A stretch of 64,000 nucleotides of DNA from Hygrocybe punicea (GCA_963556145.1 OY744464.1:372001-436000); one strand, 5' to 3'. Counted from the first letter of the stretch, positions 22,999 through 35,385 are shown. Numbers and translations: made by a program. The notes: generated by a model not told the origin, from the sequence alone.

Positions 22999-24370
22999 AT
23001 GACACCATCGCCGCACTCTGTGCGCTCTAACCGTGCTTGGGACGACTTTTGAGGCTGCTAAAGTAGCGGAACTGACCCCCACGATTGAACCAACCAGGTG
23101 AGCGCCATCTCTTTATTCTAATATATTCTTCGCACAAATTTATTTCTCCTTCACACACGCTATTCTATCGGATCTATCCAGGTATCTGTTCTCCAGAAAG
23201 AATTGTCCGACCATTGCTTGAAAATGCACTCAAGGAAATTACTGAAGATGTCCATTCGCGCCTTGACACTATGATACGTATACGTGAAGTTGTTGAGACC
23301 AAAGTCAAAGAGCGTGTAAAATTTCAGGTAACAAATTCCGTTTGTTCATCAAGGCTGATCTACTTCTTCATACCGCACTACAGCTGACGCAACAAATTCC
23401 GGAAAGTTTACGCCAGCAAGTCAAAGAGCACAAAGGCCAGATCTTCGAAGTTCAAACAAACCTCCACAATTCATCAGTGATTCATCAGTCAAACCAAAGT
23501 TTGTGTTGACCGTAACGCAACGCTACGCCCCTTAGTGAAGCCTGTTGCTATAATGCAACTTTGCAGGTGTCATCGCTCTCGGTTCCACTACATCCTCTTC
23601 TCCGTCCGCTCACTACCCCATTGCAGTCGCCTTGCCATCCAGCCAGCTTTATTCCACCAACTTCCACATCTGTGAACAGCACCAGCACCGGCACTACCAG
23701 TACTAATGGGTGGGCAATTGATTCCGCTAGTCTGGAACCACCAATGTCCCCGTTGTTCCTGGCAAGTCTCCTCCAACTCGGGCCCAACGAGGCACGTACG
23801 CTGGTCAAAGACTACGGATTTCTCACAGATATCCCTGAAGAGCCGAACGAGGATCCCGGAAAAGGCAACGCTCATCGCCGAGCAACCGGAGCTGCAGCAA
23901 AAGTAGATGCAGGAGCGGAAGGGAAACCAAAATCGGAGGATCATTCGCTCGACAGGGAGAGGAACCTTTCACGTTTCATGGCTCACATTGGGGTGCGTAA
24001 CGTGCCCCTGTGGGGTTTATTGTTGTTTCTGTGACCGTGCTTGAGATCTGACTTTCTTACTCCATTATTCCCCCCTACCTCCTGACCGCTCTTCGCCTCT
24101 GCGGAATTCTTTTTTCGTTGATATTGCAGGTGCCGTTCTGGGTGGTGTCTAGACCTGTGCAGTCAAAGCAGAAGGCTCGAACCCAATTGTCGCGACTTAT
24201 AATTAATGGTTCACGATTGGGGATTGGAAAAAGGTTTAGAATGAGTACTTTCTCATTGTTCAGGTAAGTGTTTTGCAATAACCGATGTATTTTCGTATAT
24301 GTTCAACTTTTCAGCTTGATTTTGGACAACGGGAACGGGATGAGGGGTTCCCATTTCCACCATGACCTCG
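22999..24370 (+). pseudogene. agaricomycete orphan-family gene, frameshifted
   Basis: Recognisable by its layout. The start MTPSPHSVRSNRAWDDF is followed, after an extra T at 23047-23050, by EAAKVAELTPTIEPTR. After an 84-base intron comes YLFSRKNCPTIA, then a second extra T near 23218, then ENALKEITEDVHSRLDTM. The next exon has LTQQIPESLRQQVKEHKGQ; a Pro/Ser/Thr-rich middle (VPLHPLLRPLTT, LFLASLLQLGPNEARTLVKDYG) follows, then ERNLSRFMAHIG, and later exons to about 24370. Both indels add one T, and removing them restores the frame. I know the family only as a conserved hypothetical. Confidence 0.55.
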
Positions 24371-25117
24371 CGAACACGTACGGATCAGTCAATTGACGTG
24401 CACATCATCCAAGGCTCTACCAAGAGAAACCCAGCCTGCTCGCAAACACTGCAGAGCATCGTGCAACACACAACGCCAACACAGAGAGGTGCCCGCAGTG
24501 ATCACTTCCTCGTAAGTTTCATACTTGTTACTATAGGGCAACCTCTCCGTGTCTTCTATTATCAGCTCGTCCATCACCCACGTTCATGCCTCCTGCCACC
24601 ATTGTGTCCTCGTTTCCTGCGAGTTGCGTGCCTTCAAACTCGAAGCGGACGCTCTCTACTGTGAACTCATCGAGTGGCGCAACCATGCCAGTCTTCCCTG
24701 TGTTGAGGAGCCCATCTGCCGCAATGGTTTCGACGTGATCCTCAATTGACTTGATGGTGAGCTCAAGGTCACTGCCACACCTGATGATGAGATGGCGTGC
24801 GAGCCTTCGTACGTTCGATGACCCCGAGGACGAATATGGGCTATAATTACCTCGTCCCCAATTGACTGTTGAAAGCCACGCAAGATGTGCCTTGGCTGCC
24901 AGTGAACTTACTGCACGCACGCTTTTCTGCACTCAGGTTCTGTGGTGTGATTGAGAATGCTGAATAGCCCCCTTCAGGTTCACCCCATGTCCTTGGGTTG
25001 ATTCCCCTCATCGCCATTGCATACTCAGAACTGTTGGAAGTGCAAGTGATGAAAGTGGCTTTTGCAAGGATTTGCATTCTGAACCCATCGTATGTATTGG
25101 GGAGTGGTCCATAGGTT

Positions 25118-26905
25118 CTAGAGTATATACATTTGTCTACATTCCTCCAATGCCAACCTCCAGCGACGACGGTAGGATTCCGTTGTTCGCGACTGCCACA
25201 TCCCTTGATCCTCCAGCCTAGAATCAATATACTGAACCTGTTCTTCTGTGAGAGGGCATGTTGGTCCTTCAACCTCAACGTTGGCCAGATGATTGGGTAC
25301 CTGATGATCAGCTGCCTCGAGCTCGTCTTCATCATCTTCAAGAGGATTTGCTGCATCATGGTGCGCAAGAATTCGGTTATCATCAATGTCCTCCCAGTCT
25401 ATCCCATACTGTGCCAACTCATCTTCAGGTATGTCCTCCTCTGGTAATTCAACACCTCTCGGGCCCTCTGTGATCATTCCGAAGAAGAACATATCCCGTG
25501 GTGAGCGTGAGCGTTCGCCTCGAATCGTGATGACATGGTTATTCCAAGCACCAATCCAGTCTTGAATATCATCATTTATCGCATTGAGAAATAAGTGGTG
25601 TAAGAGCCAGGTGTGAGTATTGCTGCTGAGATCTAGGTCGTCATATGCCTCGAGATCTTGAAATAAATGTTTCCATTTTCCACCAAACCCTAAAGTGACA
25701 TCAACCCAAAGACGTTCGATCCAGATATTGTGAACACTCCTGTACATGGAAAATATGTATACAGATAACATAGAGAAGCAAAGAAACAGTGAGTGTACCT
25801 TCCCCATATGTATGAGCCTCTTTCAATGCCACGAACATCTTCCATGTGCCGAGCAACAAGGAGATTCTCTGTGCCGTGATCTCCTCGGACACGGCTGGGG
25901 AGTCCGAAAATGCTGACAGCATCCAGAAAAAGGTTGAGAACAGTCTGAGCACGATTGTTGTTGTGAGCTCGCATCCCTGTAACAAGTCGGGATTTTCCAT
26001 CAATAAATCCGTGAATCACAATCTTCCAGCGTATAAGTCCTGCGAAACAAGGTTAAAGCTGGAAAGTGGAGAGGTGTGTCTGCTAACCGTGCTGTCCGTC
26101 ATGATGCCATAGAGAATTCGGACCAGGCACAGAATACACTCGTCTTTCTATCCTTCGTGGACCAAATTGTGATGCGGAGGGCCCATGAATGCGAAGGTAT
26201 GAGGATTCCATGCGTGGCCTTGGGATGTGGTAGCCGAGAGATCTGAGGTGGCCCCTCAACATCCGGCGTCCAAATGTCGGAAATGTGTCAATGATATCAC
26301 GGATAATGACATCTAATGCTTCATCGGAAATATCTGAAGCAGGGGCTGTGGATGACGTATGTTGGCGCTTCATTGAACCATCTGGAGCTTGATATTCAGT
26401 GTAGACCGGGGGGCCTGGTTCAACAAGACCATAATCAAGTGCACGGCGACGAATTGTCCTTGCTGAAACCCCGAATATCGGTGCAAGGGTAGATGGACCA
26501 CGCATTTCCAATGCAGTGGCAAGTAAATCTCGATTAATTTCGATTCGTGGGCGACCTTGCTGGCCGGAACGTTCAATTCGTGTAGTTTCAATATGCTCTG
26601 CATCCGGAGGGTCAGCCGAAGCAACTGCTGCCCGATCCAAATGATCAATCATTGATTCAAGGCTGGAAAAAATAATATTTCTCTCCTGCTGCGACAGGGA
26701 AGCTGTATGCTACTCGGATCTTGAATATCTTCCATGAACAAGCAAGAGAGGTGAAACTTGCCTGATCAACAATTGCATATAAATGCAAGCACTCATCCCG
26801 ATGAGCGTTCAGTCGGGCTGCGTCACCTAGCTGGGTCCGCAATGCTGAGCGTACACGGTCACCTAGCGCTTCAAATGCAACTTGAATGTTCTGTCGAGGT
26901 AACAT
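25118..26905 (-). CDS. integrase-core (DDE) domain protein
   Basis: Apparently intact gene of a family with an RNase H-like integrase core, seen in basidiomycetes and also in animals. The N-terminal exon is 26905 to about 26763. An intron with an unusual GC donor (GCAAGT) leads to QERNIIFSSLESMIDHLD. A helix-turn-helix-like stretch follows (LATALEMRGPSTLAPIFGVS, ARTIRRRALDYGL). The core has SLWHHDGQHG (first Asp), a short intron, VIHGFIDGKSRLVTG, GLPSRVRGDHGTENL (second Asp), a second intron, then SVHNIWIERLW (catalytic Glu). All three acidic residues are present. The C-terminus is acidic. It may act as a transposase or be domesticated; terminal repeats were not found. Further 5' coding (RYQRYLADAELAIW, about 27040-27095) lies inside repeat sequence. 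Confidence 0.75.
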
Positions 26906-27039
26906 GCATGCAAGAAAGAGTGTCGAAGCTTAAGCTAATTGCCTGATCTGTCTAATGTCGATTCATAACATAACATATTGATATTGGCGAACCTACACAT
27001 CAAACGAAGCCAAATCAAAAAGAACTTACAACCAAATAG

Positions 27040-27580
27040 CTAGTTCTGCATCTGCCAGGTATCGTTGATACCGAATAGCAGCAGGGGTGGGTGCACCACC
27101 CCCTGCCACACGTTCTATCTCATCAACCCACTACCCCCCATGATCACGTTCGTTTGCGTAGGGCACGTTTGACATGGTGGTGGGTGGGACATCTGAGGTT
27201 ACTGCGTCGGCCGTGGTGTTGATGTTTGCATTCGTTCAAGTGCAGATGTGGGAGCATCTCAGCCTTGTGGGTGTCGTGTTTGTGGTCGTGTTTGTGGTCT
27301 GGTGGCAGCGATGGCGTTGGGGTGGGTAACTGGTAGTAATGTGCAGCATTTTAGCAATAAGAATAAAAACCTTACCAAGTGGCAGTGGGGTAGGCGCACC
27401 CCTCCCCCTGCTATGTGTTACTTGCAGCGGGGGCAGTGGTGGGTGATGGTACGTCATGGAGCTCTGTTGGTGTTGTAGTTAGAATTATAAGAAGTAAAAA
27501 TGAAACTTACATGGGCGGCTGGGAGTACCCAGCCACCGTTTTTCTTCTCGTTCAGTGGACGATCTGTGCTGTTGAAATCA
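27040..27580 (-). repeat. Gly-rich micro-exon repeat, copy 2 (three exon-like units)
   Basis: On the minus strand three short exon-like blocks alternate with intron-like spacers: NGGWVLPAAH before GTAAGTTTCATT (27520), RGRGAPTPLPLG before GTAAGGTTTTT (27380), and a GGGAPTPAAI-type block (27085). Closely parallels 61600-62100 on the other strand. Confidence 0.55.
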
Positions 27581-27716
27581 ACCACGGTGATGATGACTGT
27601 GACATAGTTCATCAGTATATTATAACAGAGTAGTGATGTGACAACACACTGTAAGACCTGGAAGGCAGAAGGCAGAAAGTGGCACATGCGATAGCCATGA
27701 AGACAATGGGAAGACC

Positions 27717-27905
27717 GGGAAGTTTGCATGAAGCCCCGGGAAGTTTGCGTGAAGCCCTGGGAAGTTTGCATGAAGCCCTGGGAAGTTTGCACGGAACCTT
27801 GGGAAGTTTGGATGAAGCATTGGGAAGTTTGGTTGAGCATTGGGGAAGTTTGTGTGGAGTGTTGGGAAGTTTGGATGAAGTCTTGGGAAGTCTGGCTGAT
27901 GACCG
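27717..27905. repeat. 21-base minisatellite, about 9 copies
   Basis: Units of gggaagtttgcatgaagccc(t/c). The 21-base period gives seven-residue repeats (GSLHEAL-type) in any frame. Reverse-complement relative of the 16.4-16.7 kb array. Confidence 0.9.
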
Positions 27906-29342
27906 GGAACTTAGCCTCACCTGTGGAATTTTACGAGAAAATTGATAAGTACATTTCACAGTTGGTACATCCAGAGAAAGAGAAATATTTTTAATTTCTC
28001 ATCTAATTCATCTTATTTAACAAGAATGCTACTTGAATGTTGAAGACAGTGCAGACTTTTCTTTTGACTTTTGCCAGGTTATGAAAAAAAGTAATTAACG
28101 TCATTGGAGAATCGGTGTTTATGTCCAAAGGCGACCCTCATACTTATAAGAGCACATGACTCTGGAAATTTCTGAGTAAGATAGGCCTCATTCACGGTCC
28201 AGTAAACCCACGTGGCAAAGCGTGACAATATCAATAAAATGGAATCTCCACCTCCTTCACATCACTTTTAGCAATTCTGAAACCCAAAAAAGGATTTAGA
28301 TGTCTATATTGAGGATTCTGGGGTTTAAAATTTTAAATATATTTCTTATTGCACGCATAGTTTCCAGTTTATTCTTTGCACTGTACCCAGCAAGGGAAAG
28401 CAGAGATTGAAATTTACCAGCATGCCCCAACGCTCAAAAAGGTTGATTGAAGCTTACAAAAAGGGTCTTAATGGTCAACAAGCAGTGTAATTGTGGCCAT
28501 AGAGTGTTCCCGGAGAGTCTGTTCCAGGACCTTGAGAAAGCAAAATTACTCTAAAAGTAGTACTAGATAACTTTAATCTCCACCATCAGGAATTTGATGA
28601 GGGTCTGACATAGGTAGATCTAGCTAGAACTGGAATGTCATTAGAACCATAGGTTACCATTATGAGGGTGCTCAGATAAAGCTAGCTATGCCTAGGTTAC
28701 ATTGATGAAAAATCATCACTGTTAACACTATGGCAAGTAATGTGTCATTAGTTAACAGCATGCAGCTGTACCATCATTAATCCCTCTGAAGACAATCCCA
28801 AGCAATCCTAGCTGACATTAATACAATTCCATCACTAATAACACTATGACACATGATGTGCCATTGGTTAACAGCATGAAGCTGTACCACCATTAATCCC
28901 TTAGAAGACAATCCAAAGCAATCCTTGCTGACATTAATACAATTCCATCACTAATAACATTATGCTACATAATGTGCCATTCATTGACAAAGCTATCTTT
29001 CATCCAGTAAAGGATAATGCTAGGTCTTACAGTGGTTTATGCCATAAATGTAGCAGTAATATTATTTTGACATTGGAGGTCAATTGTTGGCAAAAATATG
29101 CAAGGCCATCATGCAGCCAATCATGACAACAGACTACCAGACAATACCGGGCTGGCATGATGCTAACACCAATCTCACAGTTCTGTTGCATTGGGCAGTG
29201 TTGTGATTATCATATGCCTGATTCGAGATTATATGCCATGACGTATCAATCTTACTTTTTGACAGGCTGGACAAGCGAAAAACGGAATCGTATTTGAGAG
29301 CGAACAGTGAGAAACAATACTATATAAGGCGGCGGAGCATTC
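27906..29342. other. AT-rich repeat DNA
   Basis: No coding support. Contains a tandem pair of about 118 bases (about 28745-28862 and 28863-28985), sharing ttaacagcatg, agctgtacca and ctgacattaatacaattcc with scattered differences. Confidence 0.6.
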
Positions 29343-30792
29343 CTATATCACCCACTCAACTTCCGCGCCCCGGGCTGCCGGCTGATTTTCAAGGTATTTC
29401 TGCCTCTTTTCCTTGATTCGGGACAATGCGCTTCCCTCGATTGGAGTTCGGATCTCATTGCAGGCATGGGGAAATATTTTCCTACAAAAGAGATCAGCGT
29501 AAGCCACAAGCCAATGATGCACTAACCTGTTCCACCAGGTGAGGATTTCCTGCACCTCTTCCTTCTCGTCAACGTCCTCGAGCAGATCGAGAACGCTGTT
29601 GTAGAAAGTCTCAGAGTCGGTCACCGTGTCGGTGCGTGAGAATGTGCTCGAGGAGCACAAGGCAAAGCGAACCTACTGAATTATCAGTGACTAACATACA
29701 AGAGGCATGAAAAAGATACCTGTGTTGCGATATATGCTAACGAAGCCTTGGTGACACAGGTCATACCATGGATGTGGGCATTGCCGGACCTAGTAGCCTT
29801 CGGTTCGTCTTCATCTACTGAGCTGGGGGAAGTGAAGACATGCTTGTATCCCTATATACGGCGTCGTTGCGTTTTAAACCTGTGTGAACCAATCAAGATA
29901 CCGTGTGCACCATGACCAGAATTTGGTTCCTGAACAGCCCATTCCAGGGGTCTTCTGGATCATATGCAAGATCTGCATAAAGAAACAAGGGCCATTGATC
30001 TCCGCGCACTTGCATCTCACCGCTACTCAATTTCTCTCTAATCCTGGGAACCAGAAATGTCATTGTGGCGTACTGTCTGCGGCAACACAAGGATGCTTAC
30101 TGCGGTGACGACCAATCGACACGAGCAGGACAAAGTAACGAACCCGTCCTCTCGTGGTGGAACCCACGGTTCGTCTTCGCCTTGCGGCTGAGTGGGGGAT
30201 TGAGGGTTTGTCCAGTTGGCGTGATCCAATCCACGATAGCCGCTTTCATCGTTTTGGTGTCGTCGGCGCGAGCTCCGTTCATGCCTTTCTGGATCTGTTG
30301 CAAGAGCTTTTGGTGACCAACGACATAGACGATTCCATGTATAATAAACAAACCAGATCGGCCATCATCTCTACCTCCTCTTCAGAAGCATCCAGAAGTT
30401 TCTTCTCGAGGTCCGGGCATATCTTGAGCAAAGCTGCGAAGACGCGGTGTTCACGATATTCCCTGAGGCAGAAAAATTAATCAGTCATCGTACTTGAGTC
30501 AGCCGCCTCTTACTGAGCTGTTAAGGACTCATCCTGGTTCCCTGGTTCCAATTTGCCCATGCACTGGAGCCCGTACGTTATAAGGGTGCTGATGTTGCAA
30601 AAAGCGTAGATGACTCGGCCGAAATGGCGGCCATGGTGTACTAGAGGGTCGGTCAAAGTCCTGTCCAAACAATCAGCGCGCGCGGTGCATAAGGATACAA
30701 TAAGTCACTCACGGTTTCTTCTTAGCGCCTTGTTGCAACGCATCGTCACGTTTTCGTCGACCCGGGCCAGTGTTGACTGCAAGATCAGACAT
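29343..30792 (-). CDS. DUF6698 family protein
   Basis: Complete eight-exon gene, 363 residues, phases verified. Exons: 30713-30792, 30514-30660, 30354-30462, 30101-30306, 29911-30043, 29720-29851, 29527-29672, 29343-29481. A basic N-terminus (GPGRRKRDDALQQGAKKK) could be a nuclear signal. Family motifs: LVHHGRHFGRVIYAFCNI, KGMNGARADDTKTMKAAIVD, NRGFHHERTGSLLCP, GDQWPLFLYADLAYDPEDPW, FSRTDTVTDSETFYNSVLDL. Ends TAG. DUF6698 proteins are plentiful in Agaricomycetes and uncharacterised; some sit near mobile DNA. No frame damage here, in contrast to many neighbours. Confidence 0.88.
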
Positions 30793-30863
30793 GGGGATGC
30801 AGGTTCGGTATGGGTCCCACACCTTATATTCGTGTAAGGATCTTAATTCATGTTCCGATGAAG

Positions 30864-31418
30864 GAAATGTCAGCAACCGGCATTTTAGTTCTGAGAGGGA
30901 AGACACACCGCTTGAAAAACATCGGGGAATAGGAATGAGAGACCGGCAATATCAATATTGAGGCACGAGAGGGGGACAGCATCTTCAACTTTCTAAGTCA
31001 GGCTAGAACGTGGCTGAATAATCAACAAGGGGTCTTGCCGTAGCGATTAGTTTATGTTGTTCATCAAATGCGCAAGTTTTGAATTTCCGTGTTCAACCGT
31101 TTACTCGCGCGTTTCATGACATCGGCGTTCGAATAAAATTTCTAGAATGTTAGCGGCAACCTAGATGGGGCGTTTATTGTCGAAAGTGATGATCTTCGGC
31201 CTCATAAAGTCCTACAGTAAGGCAATGTCAGCAACCAGCATTTTAGATCTGAGAGGGAAGACACCGCTTGAAGACCGGCAATATCAATATTGAGGCGACA
31301 GCATCTTCAACTTTCTAAGTCAGGCTAGAACGTGACTGAATAATCGACAAGGGGTCTTGCCGTAGCGATTAGTTTATGTTGTTCATCAAATGCGCAAGCT
31401 TTGAATTTCCGTGTTCAA
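30864..31418. repeat. direct duplication in an upstream region
   Basis: 30864-31108 and about 31218-31410 are the same sequence (gtcagcaaccggcattttag ... gcaatatcaatattgagg ... tctaagtcaggctagaacgt ... cttgccgtagcgattagttt). The second copy lacks two short internal blocks. It lies between two divergent genes, so both may carry a copy of the same promoter-proximal sequence. Confidence 0.85.
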
Positions 31419-31420
31419 AT

Positions 31421-31430
31421 GTATAAATAG
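31421..31430 (+). promoter_or_regulatory. TATA box for the 31475 gene
   Basis: GTATAAATAG, a strong TATA match. It lies 9 bases before an upstream in-frame ATG (31439) and 45 before ATG 31475. Normal TATA-to-start spacing favours the second ATG as the translation start. Confidence 0.6.
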
Positions 31431-31474
31431 TCAGTAGAATGACGCTGAGACTAGCAACGTACCAGTCAAGAAAC

Positions 31475-31974
31475 ATGCCGTTACCTGCAAAGTGTCCTGT
31501 GGAAATAGATATCGAAGTAATGGAGAAACAAGTCGAAGTCAGGTGCGCACCGCATTGGTCATTAAAATTTTCATTTGCATGACACCAATATTATTATGCA
31601 GGGTGGGCAGCAAACGCATCCGTATCCATAATATGTTGACGAACGATAGCTTTGCAGATATTAAAGGTGAGTAGCACGAGTTCCATAATCCAGAAAGCCA
31701 CTTACCTTCAATTGCAGAAAAAACGACCGTCGTCGATATGGAAGAATTCCAAAATATGAAATGCGCGTTAGACAATGTGCAAGCTCGAATACAGGAGTTG
31801 ACTACGGAACTGATCCAACGCGAAGCTGAGCTAAAACGGGAGCGTTTCATCAATTCCATTGCAGTGGGACATATTCCAGCTGACAACTTACTGGAATATC
31901 ACCTGGCGTGCCCCAATCGGCAGCCTGATTGGACTAATTCTTCTCCAGTTCCCAGTGGGTCACTGTTTTATTAG
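31475..31974 (+). CDS. small coiled-coil hypothetical protein
   Basis: Three exons (31475-31542, 31602-31666, 31718-31974) give a 129-residue protein ending TAG. Introns of 59 and 51 bases have good GT-AG borders. The middle is a predicted coiled coil (LDNVQARIQELTTELIQREA). No domain recognised. The start is chosen from the TATA position; starting at 31439 would add 12 residues. Head-to-head with the DUF6698 gene. Confidence 0.6.
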
Positions 31975-32081
31975 GGACAGCCTAAGAACAACAAGCTGAA
32001 AATTATTTTATGTAGCATCTGAAGTTAATGAGGGCTTGGAATCAGATGAGGAGAAGTAATAAATGTCGTAGTAATTTTTTT

Positions 32082-34033
32082 CTAAATATTAGCTGCTTGG
32101 AAGACCGTGCTGCGAAGTAAGGCAACCTCCAGCTGCATGAAACGTGCTGATTCCACCAGATCGGAGCGCATCTCCATCATCTGGTTCTTCAGGGTCTGGA
32201 GTGTGGCCCCATACATCTGCTGTGTGAAGCGATGGTCCGAGCTGTATTTCGCTCTCAAAACAACCCAAACCGCCTGAAAATTATGTAAACTGTGAAGGGC
32301 ATTTCTTTTAAAAGTAGAACTTACCAATCTGGCCGCTGTCACAGAGGTTTCAAAGGGGATCATCGGGCTCGGTAAGCCCAGCCGTTGCCAATGATGGACA
32401 ATGGAAAATGAACCCGGACCCAGGAAAATTATTGTCATAATGTCGAAGATCAGCTCGCTCCCAAACCAGATTGGGAAGTTGCGCTGTAATGAGTATACGG
32501 GATGAGTATACGAAGAGAAATCAAATCTGCTTACCCATTTTGGAGGATGCGTAAATATTTGATGGTTCTCGATGAGACTGACTAAGTAAGCAATACTCCC
32601 ATACTTACCCGATTCAACTAGGGGGAGAATATGTGTCACAACCGCATTAAGAATGTCATTCTGGCGCCTATTATGCCCATTTTAGACCTAAGTAGAATGT
32701 CGTTCAACGTCTACAAGTTGAGACGAAGCTGTCACTCACGAAGTCGATCAGGTCCGAGTGGGGACGCTCAAGCATACCCAAGTTGATCAACGTCCCGTCA
32801 CTCGGATTCACTATACCTATTACCACATCAGTATGTTACGCGGTTACTTTTATGTTGTTCATTACTTAGCCCCGGTTGCCAGAATGCGCCCAGCTTTGAG
32901 CGGCCCATTAATCCCGTCGCCCATATTTCTTGTCGCGCATGCAATCGGCGCTGTGAGATTGAACAAAACCAGTCGTGTCGTGGAATCCCTACGTCATAAA
33001 AGTTTTGGGCTGCAAGAATTAAACAATGCCAGGGTTTGGCAAAAGTCGGCAAAACAGTGAAGTCGACTTTGCCCGTGAGGGGTGGTTGGAACGAGGGAGG
33101 TAGAGGAATATCAAAGTCCCCGTATCGTTCCTGTTCGGTGTTAGCTCCATTAGAATTCAAGTTGTAGTTATTTTGAACCCACATTTGGATCTATAAATTT
33201 TTTAATTCGGAATATAAGATGAACTATGGCACTTATGCATCATGGACGTTTGAGGATTCTGAGTAGTTACCGTCGATCCCCAATGGTGGGAGGAGATAAC
33301 CGAATTGTCCTGGCTAGCACTGGCGGGAATGGCCGTCATTGATCCTGATGGTTGAGCGTTGCTTCGCGAACCTGTAGGAAGAGTAAGATGAAACGAGTAA
33401 AATCGTTATGATAAAAAATGATACCGTACCTGCTGTATCGGAGTCTAGTTGTCCGAGTTGCTCCTGGTGGGGGGAGACAACCGAATTGTCCTGGCTAGCA
33501 CTGGTGGGAATGGCCGTCGTTGATCCTGATGGTTGAGTGTTGCTTCGCGAACCTGTAGGAAGAGTAAGATGAAACGAGTAAAATCGTTATGATAAAAAAT
33601 GATACCGTACCTGCTGTATCGGAGTCTAGTTGTCCGAGTTGCTCCTGGATGTGTGACTGAAACTGTGCAAGGGGACCGGTCAGTACAATCGTGGATACAT
33701 AAAAATACACACCGCGGCTAGAGTATAATCGCCCGCTAGTGGTTGCGTTGCCCATGAGTCAACGTAGGGGTCACTGGGATAGCCAATTTCCCCTGAGGGC
33801 AACTGCATGAAGAAAGGAGTCAATATTAATATTGGGGATGACAAGATAAAAACCATTGTGTCCATAGGTTGCGGCATTGCCAGCAATCTCACTAACATTG
33901 TTATTTGTTCGTCTCCCTGCGAATACAACGGTTAGCCGGGTTGGAGTAAAGGCGAGCCCAGGCCACTTACCCAAGTAAGGCCACTGCCAGTCGCCGTGGG
34001 CTGCTCGAACGAGTCGGTAGGACGTAGATCCAT
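32082..34033 (-). CDS. probable DUF6532-type hypothetical protein
   Basis: Spliced minus-strand gene. The Pro/Ser/Thr/Gln-rich N-terminal exons start MDLRPTDSFEQPTATGSG at 34033. Two nearly identical exons follow (SRSNTQPSGSTTAIPTSA-type). Then come WVQNNYNLNSNGANTEQERY (about 33184), NDILNAVVTHILPLVESGK (about 32640), IWFGSELIFDIMTIIF, PMIPFETSVTAARLAVWVVL and LQTLKNQMMEMRSD, with the end at 32082. The order of a disordered N-terminus, a helical block, then a PIPF-type helix followed by an AVxxxL helix fits DUF6532 proteins, of unknown function. Some exon borders between 32650 and 33190 are uncertain. Confidence 0.55.
33280..33641 (-). repeat. 181-base tandem exon-plus-intron duplication
   Basis: Two adjacent copies (about 33280-33460 and 33461-33641), each one 123-base exon plus one 58-base intron, differ at only a handful of bases. 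The exon is a multiple of three with phase-1 borders, so the duplication adds 41 residues without breaking the frame. Confidence 0.85.
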
Positions 34034-35385
34034 GTTCAGCAAGAGGGGGGTTGGGGTCTGCAGAATTGAAATAAGCCGAAACCGACAACTTAAATGAGGC
34101 TAACACGCACGCATTCCACGTGTAAGCATAACCTCCTAAAATTTTAGTGCTCCATTTGCCATTTGTATTAACTTCAAGTTCATGTCAGAATTTGTATTGT
34201 GATCATGCCAGTAAAACTATGGTGCATACGGGAGTACAAAATATGACGAAGACAGGAAAAAATGGCGGCTGGGAGAGCAAGAAAGGATGCCGAAAACATG
34301 AAGCATGTTCAATCACGATGACTGTGAGCTTGAACATCTGACCTGTGTTGCATGGACTTAAATGTCCGAAGCTCTTTTGTTGTGATCGAGACCAATACGG
34401 ACCGGACTCCGAGGTCACCACCGTAAACCTGCTTCGATCTCTCAGTCAACTGCAGCGGTAGGCCTGACGATGCTTCGTACCATAATCAGAACTTCCACCG
34501 ATGCCGTGATGTAGATCCCGCTATCTCGATCCGTCTGGGTAGATTGTCTAGAAGTGGACGTGCTTTTGGTCATGGATTGACATGGGGTGGTCGAGCATGG
34601 AAATGTAAGTGACGAAAACTCTGACGAGCGTGAAACAGGACATCCTATTGTCTCCGACTTTGTTTCACAAGGCGTATCCTGCTGGAGTATAAGAGCCGGT
34701 TACTGATGGCGTATAAGTTCCAACTCAGGAATCATCGCAACAACTTGGGTAAGACGAAGAAAACAACCCCGGGTTCGTCCTGGCGGAGCTTTTCTTATCA
34801 TTCCTCGTCACGGAGAGTAAGGGAGACGATGCAGTGTACGTGCTCGAGTCATGTGGCGAAGTCTACGCCCCGATGAACTGGGCCGTCTCTCTGTTTCATG
34901 GCAATATGCATGGGTGCTGTGGTGGGGACGTGTTGAGTAGGGAACTGATCAGCACCTCGACGGCCCGGGCTGCTAGAGCAGGAGCGAGTCAACACTACAG
35001 GGTACGGGGCCGAGTGAACACTATAGGAGGAAGGCGAACGGCGGCGTAAACGAGGAGATGCCGTGACCATATCAATGACTTTGGGCGTCCATGAGAACGG
35101 GACGATGGGCGGTTTGACTCTACAACTGGCGAGCGTGTACGAGTACGGTGGGTTGGGTACATTGATGAACACTACTGACATAACGTCTGGGTTCACGTGC
35201 GCGGATGATTCTGGGAAAGAAGTCTCGAAGTCAGATCGTGAGTTGCATAACATCGAGAAAGACAGACCATACAGAATCGCCAGCTGTTGCGATTTCCTTA
35301 ATTTGAATATTTTGAATTGGTTTAGCCACGGTTAACCGTGAGCTACAGTCATATTAAACTGGTCTGTGTAGTAAGTTATAGTAAG
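34034..35385. other. no supported gene
   Basis: Several overlapping frames up to 134 codons (34849-35253 -, 34834-35049 +) without splice or family support. A short GGCGGCTGGGAG stretch at 34263 recalls the Gly-rich micro-exon family. Confidence 0.4.

Noticed and set aside
24531..25386. Minus-strand frames of 133 and 179 codons downstream of the integrase gene
   Set aside because: They overlap each other and the integrase coding end in other frames, and show no conserved motif. They may be 3' UTR.
27679..27945. Periodic GSLHEAL-type ORFs
   Set aside because: The 21-base minisatellite keeps every frame open; no gene context.
34834..35335. Overlapping + and - frames of 71 to 134 codons
   Set aside because: Mutually exclusive frames with no splice signals or recognisable domain.
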